This document shows positions 34,204 to 45,839 of a DNA stretch of 64,000 bases, piece by piece. The position numbers and the translations under genes are program-made. The stretch is taken from assembly GCA_022494885.1 (NCBI GenBank), contig JAGVSM010000217.1, positions 124,001-188,000 of the forward strand, given 5' to 3'. This DNA is from Micrasema longulum. Its lineage: Eukaryota; Arthropoda; Insecta; Trichoptera; Brachycentridae. The notes under the pieces are model-generated. The model did not search any database. It was not told where the DNA came from and saw only the letters and a program-made list of their open reading frames with translations. Numbering within the stretch: position 1 is the first letter of the stretch; each line of letters begins with the position of its first letter.

Positions 34204-34505
34204 ATTGAATTTTTAATATTACTACTACTACTACTACCATCACGCCATTTCCCCGTAGGGGTAGGCAAAGAGAATGGACCGCCACACACGTCTATCCTGG
34301 CATACATTCCTAGCTTCTTCCACATTCATACATCTTGTCATACGTGCTTTTGACATGACCAGACTTAAGATTTTGGTTTATCTGATCATGCCACGTCTTC
34401 CTTGGTCGTCCTCGTCTCACAATACCGTTCATTTTCGCCATGTTGACTTGTTTTACCATTCTTTCGTCGTCCATTTGTTCTACGTGACCAAACCATAATA
34501 TTTTT
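34204..34505 (-). mobile_element. RTE-like 3' end with (TAG)n tail
   Basis: Starts (3' side) with five ACTACT-type units then CATCACGCCATTTCCCCGTA. The minus strand encodes WFGHVEQMDDERMVKQVNMA and RRGRPRKTWHDQINQNLKSG. It sits directly against the older RTE copy to its left. Confidence 0.78.
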
Positions 34506-34509
34506 TCCA

Positions 34510-35825
34510 TCGTTGATGTTTAATATAACCGTAATAATTTGATAAATGAAATAACTGCGCTTTCAAAGTCACTTTTGATTTATTCGTGGTAGGTTATTTA
34601 GTTTTAGTGATTCAGGTATAGCTGGCACACACTGGCATCTTCGCTACGAAACTGCAAGCGAAATCAGCTTTTATTCCGAATAACTTTGGGTTTCGTTGGC
34701 AGCCGTTGCACCTTTTCCATTTCGATTTCATCAGGACGTCAAGGTGTTCGGAAGAGTTACGGATCGCGTGTCGCCCACGTGACGTTGTGCTAAGTTTGTT
34801 GGTATTGTGTGATGGTATTTGTGCTCGACCATTATCCCATTCATCCTTTGAGCCGAACACGCGCAACGTCTCCGCGCTAGAGAGGGTGGGAAGTCAGGAG
34901 AATATCTACTTTTATCTTTAATTCCGAGACCCGCACGGGCAAACATCATTAAAGAGATTCATGACAGGCTGCGCTATGCCTTCGCAGTTGTCCTAGATCA
35001 CTACCTGGCTCGCAATTATGAATGACTGCCAACAAACAGAACGATGAATAAATTCGTTTTCTTTAATAATAAAATCGAATTATTTCCGTAAAATATTGAG
35101 TCACCGTTATTAGTGAAATTTTACCGAACGTATTTCTGTAAAAAAAAATAATGAATATTTCTACTTAAGTAAGATAATTTGAATTGACTTTATCGACTGA
35201 TTTGTCAATTGTCATTCATAAGGAGAAGTTCGGTGTTTTTTTGAATATTTTTTTCTTTGTTATTTTTTTGGTATTTATTTTTATCTAAGAAGGTAAAATA
35301 TAAAAGTAAAAATAATGAAACCCACTAAACCGCGAAACCGGCACATTCATAATACCGATTTTTCAAAAATTTTAATATCTTAATAACATAACCTGTTTTT
35401 AAAATATTTCAATAACTGATCGTTTTGAAAGTTATATAAAAGTGTATGTACAAAAATACACGTACCAAAATAATGTTGTGTTATATAAAAGTACTTAATC
35501 GATTCATTAAAAGCACCGTAGATGCACCGCCGTGAATCCTATAAAATTAACGAAGCATAAATAGATTTAATGTGTCGATTAGAAGAGTTTTAGCGCCATA
35601 TTATTTATGTCATAGTGTTGTGAATTAAATTTTTATAGTTTTGAATACGATTTCAATAATAAATAACATAATCAAGAAAAAGCACTCAATTGGAATTATC
35701 AGATGATTCATGATTTTCTTTCTAGAGTTGTGTGTTTTAAAATATATTTTTTTATTGATGTGGTAAAAATTCTTAATCTTATACTTTTTTGTTTGAAAAT
35801 TTATTTATTATCACTCACGGATTAA
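34510..35825. other. inferred intron with GC-balanced island 34620-34960
   Basis: The island is open on both strands for 70-84 codons without a recognisable domain. The remainder is AT-rich. Confidence 0.3.
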
Positions 35826-35829
35826 AGCA

Positions 35830-36245
35830 TTAATTTACAAAAATAACAAATAATTTTTTATTCATACTTGTTGACGATAATACTAATTTTTACACCTTTT
35901 AAAAAATTTATCCAAGTCTTTTGTTTAGTTTTGTCTGGTGGTTTATTATTTAATTTAAGTCCCTGATTCATTAGTCTCGATTGTCTTTGTCTCGTTTTGA
36001 GATGTATGTGATATTGTTCTGATATTCTTGTATTATGTCCGTGTTTATTCCAATTTTTCAAGTTTTAATTTTTTGTCTACAATAATATCAGTCGCTAACT
36101 TATAAATAATTTGCATTGTTTAGTTTCGTTAAAGAGTTCTTTAGTCGGTGTTAGATAAGGGAGGTCATATAATAGCTTCAATATTTTATTTTGCTGTCGT
36201 TGTAGTCCGTTTATGTCATTTTGGATTATGACCTTTAATTTGGAT
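35830..36245 (-). mobile_element. Non-LTR reverse-transcriptase C-terminal remnant
   Basis: Minus strand: NWNKHGHNTRISEQYHIHLK and SRLMNQGLKLNNKPPDK fit the H-x-Y/H-x-TR ... G-x-K/L-x-N-x-(L/P)-P pattern that closes many CR1/Jockey-type proteins, followed by W-x-N-FLKG. Upstream frames (36060-36245) continue the similarity with stops. Confidence 0.5.
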
Positions 36246-36249
36246 TACA

Positions 36250-37250
36250 CATATCTTTTTTAGAAATAAATATATGTAGGTAATGAAAACTTTTTTGATT
36301 GTTCGCAATTCTTAAGATCAAGATGAAAATTCTCGCCTTGTTGTTTGTCATAAGTGATTATTTTTATATCCCCTGCCAAAGTACGAAATGATTCGCCATG
36401 TATTATATTCTCACGCAGTGTGATATTGTGCGTCGGTAGTCGGTAGTCGGTAGTCGCTCGCACCAAGATCCGCGGAAAGGGAAGAATTCCCGTTAAGTAT
36501 TTCACCCCATCGAGCAATTTTTCGACTAAATATATCCCGTGTATTCTCTTTGTTAATTGTTTCCCTCCTACTGCAATAATCATATATTATGTACATGTGC
36601 CGGGAAAGAAACATAGCCTAAACAAAAGAACCACTAAAAATGTCAATAGCCCCATATCGGAAGGGCAATATCATAACATATACGTTAATCGAAAGCTTTG
36701 AAAGTTCTCTCCCATAACGGTCTTGGCAGCGAAAGAAAATATTTATCGCACATTTAATTACGAGGTATATAATAAATAAAGAGCCAGAAATACAAGAAAC
36801 ATCTGTATTTGCCAGCGATAGTAAGTAATCAGGACTAAAGTTACCCTTACGGTGATTTAAGGACGTTATAACATGTACTCGTATACAAGCCCAATAGCAC
36901 CTATACTAAAATGATGTACATGTAACAAGTAGTATTACAATATGGCGTTAAGTTAAATTAAATATTCTAATATGTTAACATTAATTAAACTAGATACACT
37001 TATATTTAACTACTATAAATATTTACCCTCCCCAATGGACATCTTCATACGAATAATTCCTGGGTCGAGGTGTGTACCCAGTTAAGTAAAAAATTGACAT
37101 TTTGAGTTACTGCAAAAACCAAGTTTTAAAAAAATCCTCTCATTCATCTAATTATAATTATGTTTGTTCATGTGATAAAAATAACGATTTATGGCATTGC
37201 TTTTTTATTTAATGTCCAACATGCTGGCTTATGTATGAATATATAATTAT
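36250..37250. other. inferred intron with GC-balanced patches
   Basis: 36400-36620 and 36640-36880 are less AT-rich and might be regulatory. A 7-bp unit CGGTAGT repeats three times at 36434-36454. Confidence 0.35.
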
Positions 37251-37251
37251 T

Positions 37252-37340
37252 ATGGATAACTTATATAGCGCCATTTTCGTAATAAAATACCTCAAGGGCG
37301 CTTATATAATATTATGGGCGCTTATATAATATCAGATATA
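37252..37340 (-). mobile_element. CR1-like 3' tip, reverse
   Basis: ATAACTTATATAGCGCCATTTTC and ACCTCAAGGGCGC are the reverse of the family's 3' end. GGGCGCTTATATAATATtAT is duplicated in tandem (37297-37316, 37317-37336). Confidence 0.65.
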
Positions 37341-37559
37341 ATATTATGTTACGTTTAATTTATTAAACTATAAATTTAAGAGTAACCCTGTAATGCTTTG
37401 TTGTTAAAAAATTATATGAAAACGTGGAAAATCACATTTTTAAACTAATGATAACCTATGCAATGTTACCGAGACTTGTTAGTCTTAGGCAATGTTACCG
37501 TACTTAACTAAACGAATCAATGGATAACACTACCTTCTAAGTCCTATTTTTATGATGTT

Positions 37560-37968
37560 AGCTCTTTTTTAAACAATGGAGTTCTGGTTCCGATCCTTGT
37601 GTATAGAAGCGAAGTATGAACAAGGATGAAAGCAGTCTGAATACTGTTAAAATGCGATCTTTCGGGCGAACGTGTTGTTAAACTATGCACGATATCCGTG
37701 CATTATGTAAAGCTGAGATAAGTATTATGGACAAAATAACGAAAGGAGTGCTGTCTTGGTTTAGACATTTAGAGCAAATGGACAGCAAAAGAACGGCCAA
37801 AAAAAATACGATGTGAATGTCAATGGATACAGAAAATGAGTAAGACCAAAAAATATGTGGTATAACCAAATCCAAAAAATACTCAAAGATGGATTGAAAT
37901 AAATTGGAATAATCGGCATGCGTGCATGTGAAGATATATGCATATGGCGGAAACTAAACGAAATGATG
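37560..37968 (+). mobile_element. RTE-like C-terminal fragment
   Basis: AATGGAGTTCTGGTTCCGAT, CTTGTGTATAGAAGCGAAGT (from the VLIPTLMYGSE block), GCTGAGATAAGTATTATGGA and GAGCAAATGGACAGCAAAAG are in order. Many frameshifts; ends at about 37968 before the usual 3' tail. Confidence 0.65.
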
Positions 37969-37969
37969 C

Positions 37970-38380
37970 AACATTTATTCAACTTTAATCTCTCAAATCC
38001 TCCAGTGTGAGTGACGTCTTGTGTATAAACGTTTTCTTATTTGGAGATTTCAATTCATTTTTAGATGTAATTCAGGACACTGTTCTTTTTTAAGTTAAGT
38101 GCACAATAAACGGAGTCATATTCCACAATGTGCGATGCTCATTCGACTGATTTCTAGCTGGAAAAATAATTTAGCGAATCCATTTTATAATTGAATGTTC
38201 ACAGCGCAGCGTTGCCATTTAACTCACTGAGAAATATATTGAACCGGTTAATTCCGGAGACGTTAAATCGCTACCCTGCGCACAGGGAGCAAACTAATTA
38301 AGAGATTATTTGGCGCGGAAAATTTACTGCAGCTCGCGATAATAATGGTATGGCGGTTGAAAAATCATTACTTCTAACTC
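37970..38380. other. inferred intron
   Basis: Nothing firm; GGCGCGGAAAATTTACTGCA near 38311 lies in a GC-balanced patch. Confidence 0.35.
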
Positions 38381-38381
38381 T

Positions 38382-38421
38382 GACCGCCAGAGACCGCCAG
38401 GAAACGCCGGAAACCGCCGGG
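38382..38421. repeat. 10-bp tandem repeat, four units
   Basis: Units GACCGCCAGA, GACCGCCAGG, AAACGCCGGA and AACCGCCGGG follow one another directly. Confidence 0.85.
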
Positions 38422-38487
38422 AATCACTTACCTCCTGGTTGCTTTGACGGGAATTAATCATAGTATCATATTTTGTCCGCCTCCTGG

Positions 38488-38782
38488 TCAAAAATTCAGC
38501 GCGCTGGCCTACCATGTAAGAGATCTCGGATTCGATTCCCGACGTGTTCGAGGTGAAATATTTATTGTGTTTTAACACTAAATATTTCATAGCCTGACTG
38601 GGGCCTGAAACGTATGTAACAAAAATAATCAGGATACGCTGCAGTTGCCCCCTGCACTGCCATCTGAAGCGCGAGCCCAATCACCTTACCTTCATATAAC
38701 AAAAATTATTAAGGTACGCTGCGGTTGGTGTACCAATGTACAGCCCAACGCACCATTAGGTGGGAAAAGGAAATCTTATACT
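38488..38782 (+). mobile_element. SINE-A with duplicated central module
   Basis: Head with CAGCGCGCTGGCCTACCATG and GGATTCGATTCCCGACG. The central module appears twice (about 38594-38645 and 38657-38712), each followed by GG-TACGCTGC-GTTG, then one 3' module (GTACCAATGTACAGCCCAAC). Confidence 0.75.
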
Positions 38783-38829
38783 CTGAAGGTACTCTTTTTC
38801 GTGTCCAGACGGATTACGAATACAATGCT

Positions 38830-39020
38830 GTGAGTGAAATAAACCAGAATCCTTGACGAGTGTTTTCAAATCGATCTCCACTCCACTCTCGGGTAAAAAT
38901 CCTGACAAATAAATTCCAATGCAGATAAATTCGCCCTGAGGTGCAGTGATTGACGCGTTCGCCTTCCGTGCTAAAGGTCCCGGATTCGATTCTTTCGATT
39001 TCAAAGGTGGTTTTACAGTA
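38830..39020 (+). mobile_element. SINE-D (another tRNA-headed family)
   Basis: AATAAACCAGAATCCTTGAC, GGGTAAAAATCCTGACAAAT, then AGGTGCAGTGATTGACGCGT and GGTCCCGGATTCGATTC (A- and B-box-like). The first two motifs recur at 45705-45770. Confidence 0.55.
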
Positions 39021-39069
39021 CATTTATTAGTAATTAATATTTAATGAAAATAACAATTTAAATTTCTTC

Positions 39070-39245
39070 AATTTACGATATTTTTAGTTTGTCCAAATGT
39101 TCGTAGACGAAAGACTGGATTACACCCCTTAGGGAGTCATTTAGATTAACATTAATTACGACAGAGATAAAGAAGATTTTAGAGAACAAAATATGCCATG
39201 ACAGGTCATAAGCTCTGTATGTATAATGTCCTCCATGCATGTTGT
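39070..39245. repeat. Repeat family E with internal inversion
   Basis: The left part reads the family E end in reverse (AGTTTGTCCAAATGTTCGTA, CCCCTTAGGGAGTC). The right part reads its start forward (CATGACAGGTCATAAGCTCT), so one piece has flipped or two copies abut. Confidence 0.55.
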
Positions 39246-39249
39246 AATT

Positions 39250-40660
39250 TGTTAATCACTAAATTTATATAAAATCCATAAAGGGAACGGATTTTTGTAA
39301 CTGAATTTCATCATTCGTTTAAATTGCTCCATGGTCATGAGGAAGAATGATAATATCCGACATGAGCCTTCCATACAATTTGCCAAACCAGCAAAGAAAG
39401 GGGCAATGGAAGACATTTTTAAAAGTAACTCGTTTATTGACAAAAAAAACAATGCTTTTTTGTACGAGCGAAACCGATAAGAAAACTCTTGGTCTTATCA
39501 TGGTTTTCGAGTATGTGGAAGAAGTTATTTCACTTCATCAGTTCATGGACCCTGAACTGGCACGTGAATCGTAAGATAAGTCGCCATCTGGTGCGGATTG
39601 GCAAAGGTGTTATTCAAATATTCGAATGTTCAAGTAAAACCTTTGACTATTCAACAAACGAAATAATTAATCTAAAACAATTTTCATGAAAAAATCTCCA
39701 ATGTGTATTATGTTTTTGCTTCTGGTTAATATTATTATAAAACGGTAAAGGCAATAATTAGTGTAAAGAAACTTCTGTTTGAAGAATTTCAGAGATATCT
39801 ATAATATTTAAACAGCGATAAAAAATATTTTTTATTCAAATACCTATATGTTGAATTATTGATTTATTATATTGTATTAAGTAATAAAACTTTTTTTTAT
39901 TCATTTTTCACGCCAATAAGGTTTGCATATGCGTACATAAAAGTAAAACACGAATATATAAACAACATAAAATTAAAAAAATACAATATAAAAAAATTAA
40001 AGATAGTTTAGAAATATAGTTGTTTAAGAATAATATAAAGAAGCAGTAAAAGAGAGAAAAAATTATATTAAAAAATGGTTTCGATAAAAAGTCACCACTG
40101 ATGTATTTGGGAAAACGATTTTTTCAACTAATTGATTCAATTCCGTATCAAAAGAGTAAGTACTTTATATTGAAGCAAAAGTATTTTTGTGTAATTGACT
40201 TATTTATTGTATCCTTGGGTATTTAGATACTATTATTTTTTCCTGGAATGAATGTTTACAAAATGTTCAAATAAAGGACCCTTATGTGAAACTCATACTG
40301 CTGCGTTCAATTAAATGACTAATTTAAGAATAAAATATAGCCGATAGGTATCGAGGGTGATATGGGCCCGCATTTCACGTTCACAAACACTACATTTAAA
40401 TCAACAACAAATTGTCAGTCAATAATATATTTACCAATTTACGTAGTTGATTAACGGAAAGATAAATAATGCATTGAGTGGTTTTGTCAGATGTGTATCA
40501 AAGTTGACGCCAGCCGCCATTTGCAATAATAATTCGAAAGCTAAATCAAGTTTTTGATGTTATCAACAGATATCATTTTTATATTGATACAAATATCCTG
40601 TATGCAATGCTAGGAATCTGTCGGCCAAGGATGGTTTCCGTAAATTTACTTATAATTATG
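39250..40660. other. inferred intron
   Basis: 39530-39600 weakly resembles the SINE-A centre (ACTGGCACGTGAATCGTAAG). The rest is AT-rich with nothing recognised. Confidence 0.35.
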
Positions 40661-41541
40661 TCCTCCAAAATGTTTATCAGTTGTCAGACTGTCATGACAC
40701 AATGCTTCCTCCCTCCTACCGCTCCCCCGCCGCAGTATTGCAACAGGCGTCTTATCCGAGGATGATCAAATGCAGTCTTCCATAAAAACTCTTTTTTACT
40801 CGGAATACTAAGAAACAAATACGAAATCCGACATCTGAATACAAAAAAACTGCAGGTAAAAATGTTAGGGGTGAAATAAAAATAATAACGCGGCAGAATT
40901 CCGTCGAAAAAAACGAATAAAATTAAGCAGCTTTTAAATGTGTTTTTCGGTTGATCTAGTTAATGCGAAAAAAAATGCTCTCAGGTAGGGAAAATAATAG
41001 GTGACGCCAAAAAAACGCGTAAAATTCACAAAAAAACGGGATCCCAACCCGGCAGTTGGTGGCGTGCTGTTAAGGCACTACCCTTATTAATGCTCCGAAA
41101 TAACAAAGATGCATAAAAAATACACCGAAATTTATACAGAGAATCGCGTGAGTAGGGGTAGGTTTTATTGCGAAATCTAGACAATTCTACCTGCGTGGTT
41201 CTTGTACTGTTTTGTCCTCTGCGCAATAATAATGCCCGCAAGGGGTAACGCGAGAATTTTGAAAACGAGATTTTTTAAGAAACGCGCGTTTCCGGCTCGG
41301 CCTACTCCTTTAGGTTCTGTTCTGTATTGGCAGGGTATTAATACCATTATCGAGGTTCGGCATTGCGCGCCACTTCGCTAAACCCACAATCCGCCATCTA
41401 GCGAGTAGCGAGTAGCGAGTAGCGAGTAGCGAGTGGCGAGTAGTGTAGCGGGGAAGGGGATGCATCGGGTAAGCGGCACTCACTTACCGCGCACCCTTTT
41501 ATTCCCTAACGGGGTGTCAAACGGGCAACATACGTTGCGTC
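40660..41541 (+). promoter_or_regulatory. GC-rich island upstream of the alternative first exon
   Basis: This stretch is clearly richer in GC and CpG than its surroundings, with C-rich runs near 40710-40735 and CpG-rich text at 41220-41530, directly before the candidate start at 41542. It fits a promoter or proximal enhancer. It also holds a 7-bp tandem repeat (41401-41442) and a possible tRNA-SINE remnant (41040-41090). Confidence 0.4.
41401..41442. repeat. 7-bp tandem repeat, six units
   Basis: The unit GCGAGTA occurs six times head to tail, with one variant unit (GCGAGTG). It lies about 100 bp upstream of the candidate transcription start. Confidence 0.9.
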
Positions 41542-41679
41542 AGTTCGGGAAATTCACGCACTTGGAAAAAACTTCGTAACAGTGTTTCGTAAATAATTTC
41601 ATTTTTACTATCAAACCTGTGTAAAAAAACTTTTTTAATTAAATACTTCTAACGTGTTTGTTATAAACAATTCTTCAAA
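41542..41679 (+). promoter_or_regulatory. candidate transcription start and 5' UTR of the alternative first exon
   Basis: An arthropod initiator match TCAGT lies at 41540-41544 (A at 41542), giving a 138-nt leader free of upstream ATGs before the Kozak-like CAAAATGG. No TATA box at the proper distance (TTTTATT at about 41497 is too far) and no clear DPE were seen. The start point is inferred from motif and position only. Confidence 0.35.
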
Positions 41680-41806
41680 ATGGTGATGGTATCATCTTGT
41701 AAGATGAGAGGTCAGCTGAATCTCAAGCCTCCCCCAGAACGCAACAATAATCAAGTGGTGGAGAAATCTTCATTTTCTTTCATGCCGCCATACATGCGAT
41801 ATCACC
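41680..41806 (+). CDS. alternative first coding exon, 42 codons plus one base
   Basis: The ATG at 41680 lies in a good context (CAAAATGG), with an in-frame TAA at 41650 and no other ATG in the 138 nt back to a candidate start site at 41542. The frame runs 42 codons, starting MVMVSSCKMRGQLNLKPPPE, and ends in FMPPYMRYH. It stops at CACC|GTAAGT (GT at 41807). The exon ends in phase 1, exactly the phase needed by the 51-nt exon at 56541; the junction codon would be CAT (His). The peptide has no signal peptide or membrane segment and is Pro/Asn-rich. Its position below a GC-rich island suggests an internal promoter giving an isoform with its own N terminus. No family recognised; confidence rests on start context, donor site and matching phase. 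Confidence 0.66.
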
Positions 41807-43590
41807 GTAAGTTTTAATTTAATATTTTGGATTTATTGAATATACTTCAAGTAAAAAATGCATGCATTTTGGCGGGCTTATTGCCAAAAACAATACCTTC
41901 CAGCCAACTTAAAAACTGACTCATCAAAAAAAAAATACCAAACTTTTTCAAATATGCTATATTTAAATGTACATAACAGCTGTTTTTTAGTGTGCTAAGA
42001 GACGCTGTGCAGATTATTTAATCTTATTTTTAAAAATACTTTGTTTTAAACGTGAGGATTTAGTACATAAAATTAAGTTTATAAAGACAATTTTCCAATA
42101 TTTGACATTTTATACATTTTTTACTATTTAGAAGAAGAAATATAAATACATGCAACATTGTCTTACAAAAATTAAAAATACAGTACATTTATTATTATTA
42201 TTAACAGTATATTTATTACTCTCTAAAATTACGAATGTATGATTTATTATCATTATTATAATAAATAGTTACATTTTAATTTAGTTTTAAGAAAGGTTAG
42301 AAAACTCATAATATTAGTTGAATCCCGCTATACTTTTTCAAGTCTTTTTATTTATAAACTATTTTGCCGTTCGTTTAATGTAATGCATAATTTTTTCTCA
42401 TTGTTAAAATTTTGGCGAATGGAAAATTATAAACATAATATAATATTTCATTAGTTTGTAGGAGTCTAAATAACGCAATGATAATTTATTGCATTACAAT
42501 TTTTGAACTGGAGTTCATAAACAAATTACATTTTATAATTTAAACGAAAATATATACGAAATTTCGGATACAACATAAATCCGGTTTTCTTAAAAGCTTT
42601 TTAATTTATTCAATTAATTTTAATAAGCTTTCAATTGGTAATAGCTCAGCTTTACGTTAAAATAAATTATCTTACTTCTGAATTGATATGGACATGAATT
42701 ATTTCAGTAAAATTATGCAGTTCGGCCGCAGGTGGATGCGTATAATGCAGAGTAATTAAACTTGCTATAAATTCAATAATTATAAAAAATGCGCTTAGTT
42801 AATTCATTAAGTAAAATTACTTATTATCGGAAAGGCCGCTTATTTTCTGCTTAATCTTTGCAAAAAAAAAGTTCTTATGCCCGAAAATATTATTCCAATG
42901 CTATTCAACTGAATAATGTTTACGAAGCTATTTTTTTTAGTGGACGTATTATTTTTTAGTCTTTGTAGTTTAATTAGTGCTCTCTTTACAATATTACAAC
43001 AAATGGGTAGTAGAGGTAGGTAGAAGTAAAATCGATTGTGTCATTCAGCTAAGCCAATTTTGGAATATCTGCTCCGAAAATGCAAAGTGTATGCTTTCAT
43101 TTTAAGTATTTTTAAATTATAAAAATATATTTAAATAAACAGAGAAAAATGAAATATATGTGTAGTGTTTCAAACTGTAGATTTGTTACATTTTTTAAAT
43201 TTTGTTTATTTCTCTCTGTATGCATATTATGTTTTCTATGTTAAAAAAAGGAAAAAAAAAACACATGCAAAGAAATTCAAAGTATATTGTTAATTGTACT
43301 CGGCACGGGTTACTCCAGTGAGGACATATTACTTTTTTAAAAATTTTGTATACAATGCACAAAAATCATTAATACCTACTCTTTAAAGAAACAAAGATAC
43401 AGTGTTAGAACTATGGTTACTTGTAAAATGCAACATTTGCTACATATAGCGATTTGAAACAAATAAATAAGTGTTTTTTTTTTATATAAATAGAAATCAA
43501 TATTATAAAACACAATATTCCTTTAATTCAAGGCCTGTAACATTATTAATTGCGCGTATTAAAAAAAAAATGGTGGTATCGAAATTATAT
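41807..43590. other. intron after the alternative first exon
   Basis: AT-rich, nothing recognised. Confidence 0.5.
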
Positions 43591-43700
43591 TTTGTTTATT
43601 TACTAACGGACATAGTCCATTCAAAAACTGGCTCATACAAATACTCATAATACATACAGGCACAAATAAATACAATTAAAGCTAGGACAAAAAATTAAAT
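43590..43700 (-). repeat. Possible reversed non-LTR 3' tail
   Basis: TTGTTTATTTACTAACGGAC then GGCTCATACAAATACTCATA has the look of a reversed Jockey-type 3' end; no coding adjoins it. Confidence 0.3.
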
Positions 43701-43794
43701 TTAATATTAAGCAAATTACCGTTCGCAAATATTTACCGACTATTATTTTACTTATTATTCACTCATAACTTATTATTTATTTAGTATTTGTTAC

Positions 43795-44440
43795 AAACAA
43801 ACAAACCATCGCGCCGATTCCCCGTAAGGGTGGGCAGAGAGAATAGAACGCCACACCAGTCTACCTTTGCCTACAGATCTCGCTTCTTTTACATTCATAC
43901 CTTCTCATGCTCGCGCGCCGATTATTTTGACTTTTAACATGTCCATTTTCAGGTATTTGTTGGATTTGGTCATGCCATGTCTTTCTCGGTCTTCCTCTAT
44001 TTCTGCATCCATCGTCATTTGCATCGTAAATATTTTAGCAGTTGTTTCGCTGTCCATTCGCTCTACATGTCCAACCAACGCAGAGCTCCTTTCTTGATTT
44101 TGTCGATAATGCTTATCTCAGCCTTGCTTAATGTACGGATCTCAACATTTGTGCATCTATCGTACATAGTTATACCACACATTCGTCTGAGAGATCGCAT
44201 TTTGACAGCATTCGGCCTTATTTTATCCCTGTTTTCCCAAGTCCATACTTCACTCCCATACATCAAGGTCGGGATCAGGACTCCATTGTGAACTGCTAGT
44301 TTTGCCTCTTGCGACAAACATTTATTTGCCAAGGTCGATTTAAGTGCACCGTTCACTCTGTTCCCGGCACTCACCCTCCTTTCGATATCTTTCTCAGTCG
44401 TTCCATCCCTAGTAAACATACTTCCCATAGTATTTGTTAA
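43795..44440 (-). mobile_element. RTE-like retrotransposon C-terminal part, best-preserved copy
   Basis: The minus strand is open from 44428 to 44063: MGSMFTRDGTTEKDIERRVS, the conserved VHNGVLIPTLMYGSEVWTWE block, MRSLRRMCGITMYDR and KKGALRWLDM. These are the post-RT blocks of RTE-type proteins. After a frameshift the WR/GRP end follows to 43800, then CATCGCGCCGATTCCCCGTA and (CAAA)n, the 3' tail being (TTTG)n. The 5' part with RT catalytic motifs is absent. Confidence 0.82.
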
Positions 44441-45100
44441 CCTGTATAAAACAGTGAATACAACACTTTATTATTAAACCAATTGCATTTTATCTCGATT
44501 ACTTGTCACACGAAAGTCTAGAAATGTTCATTTAAAAAACGCTTTACAAATCTTTTTCATCTTGTATTACAAGTGCGTCGCGATATTTATTATGTTTCCT
44601 TTGTAACTCGATGCAGTAGCTTAATAATAACGTAAGAAGAGAGTACCGATCTTCTTTTTTTCTTTTATGTGCAGTCAGTTATGTTTGGAAAAGGTGAAAT
44701 TGTATTTCCGTAGCGCTCAGTTCAATTTAGCAGAAATTAATTAATGACATCGAGCGGCCATTCCGCCCACCGTCCCCCATTCACCCTCAAAGTACATAAT
44801 ATATTATTATATTCCAGTCATAGCGCGTGCTAACTTGAGGGGTAAAAGATATCACGTTCTTAAGAAAATGGAATACTGCATTCGAGTTTTTCTACCCCGT
44901 AACTCACCCGAAGACCGGTCAACCAACTAACTTTAATATTTTTTAATATTTTGAGCATTATTAACATTGCATTACACATTTTTTTTATTCAATTGATTTT
45001 TCCACCACTAGGGCTTTGTTGTGTGATCATTTTTAATAATTAATTAACAAAATTTATGACGAAAATTTCAAAATCTTTTTTGTATGAAAAATGTAAAACT
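44440..45100. other. inferred intron
   Basis: 44810-44920 (TAGCGCGTGCTAACTTGAGG, CCCCGTAACTCACCCGAAG) resembles 45600-45680 and is probably a decayed repeat; otherwise nothing recognised. Confidence 0.4.
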
Positions 45101-45109
45101 TACTTTTTT

Positions 45110-45540
45110 TTCTTTTTTTTATTAATAAAACATAAAGTACAAAAATTACATATTTTACTCCCAGGAGTTATTAGAAACTCATTTGGGACCGTACATAAGA
45201 AAAAACAATTTTTTGACAATACATAATATCATACAAATTAATACATCCGAAATAATAAGAAAACGTTATTGTATAAGAAACATAAAACACCATCTTATAT
45301 AAACTAAATTAATAATTATCAATATCAAAAAGATTCAAGAAATATTTTTTAATTGCGACACTTCTGGATTTTTTATTCAGTTTTTCGTGTCTTAGCTCAT
45401 CAGGCATTTTATTATATTCGGAATGGCCAATATTTTCCAAAGACCTACTGTTAAACTTTGTTGAGCGAAACTTTCGATTTTTAACTATCACTAATGATTA
45501 AACAACCGACTCTTAGGCCCTTACTTAACAAACCTGATAT
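45110..45540 (-). mobile_element. Non-LTR reverse-transcriptase C-terminal remnant
   Basis: Minus strand 45491-45309: NRKFRSTKFNSRSLENIGHS, EYNKMPDELRHEKLN and IKKYFLNLFD resemble the closing YN-x-(L/M)P-x-E-(I/L)R...KKYL segment. The 3' UTR lies to the left and ends at about 45115 in an A/T-rich tail (TTTTATTAATAAAACATAAA as read on +). Confidence 0.5.
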
Positions 45541-45599
45541 AAAGTAATGCCTAGGTAAAACTATGCCAGGTTTATAAATAAGGCCCTTAATATTTTGTA

Positions 45600-45835
45600 T
45601 ATTAGAGATAGCGGGTGCTAACTAGAAGGATGAAATGTTTTTTTATAATATTGTTTAATCTTCTCACCCTTCGGGTGGATGAAAAATGCATTCGTTTTTG
45701 TAAAATAAAACCAGAATCCTCAGCTAGTGTTTTTAAATGAGCTACTCTCAGTTAAAAATCCTGAAAAGGGAAACGTAATGTATCGAAAGTAATAGTGTAA
45801 TGGCTGGCGCGTTCTATTTCAATTTCACAAAAAAT
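45600..45835 (+). mobile_element. SINE-D-related decayed copy
   Basis: AACCAGAATCCTCAGCTAGT, CAGTTAAAAATCCTGAAAAG and AGTGTAATGGCTGGCGCGTT follow the order of 38850-38965. Confidence 0.45.
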
Positions 45836-45839
45836 AAAC

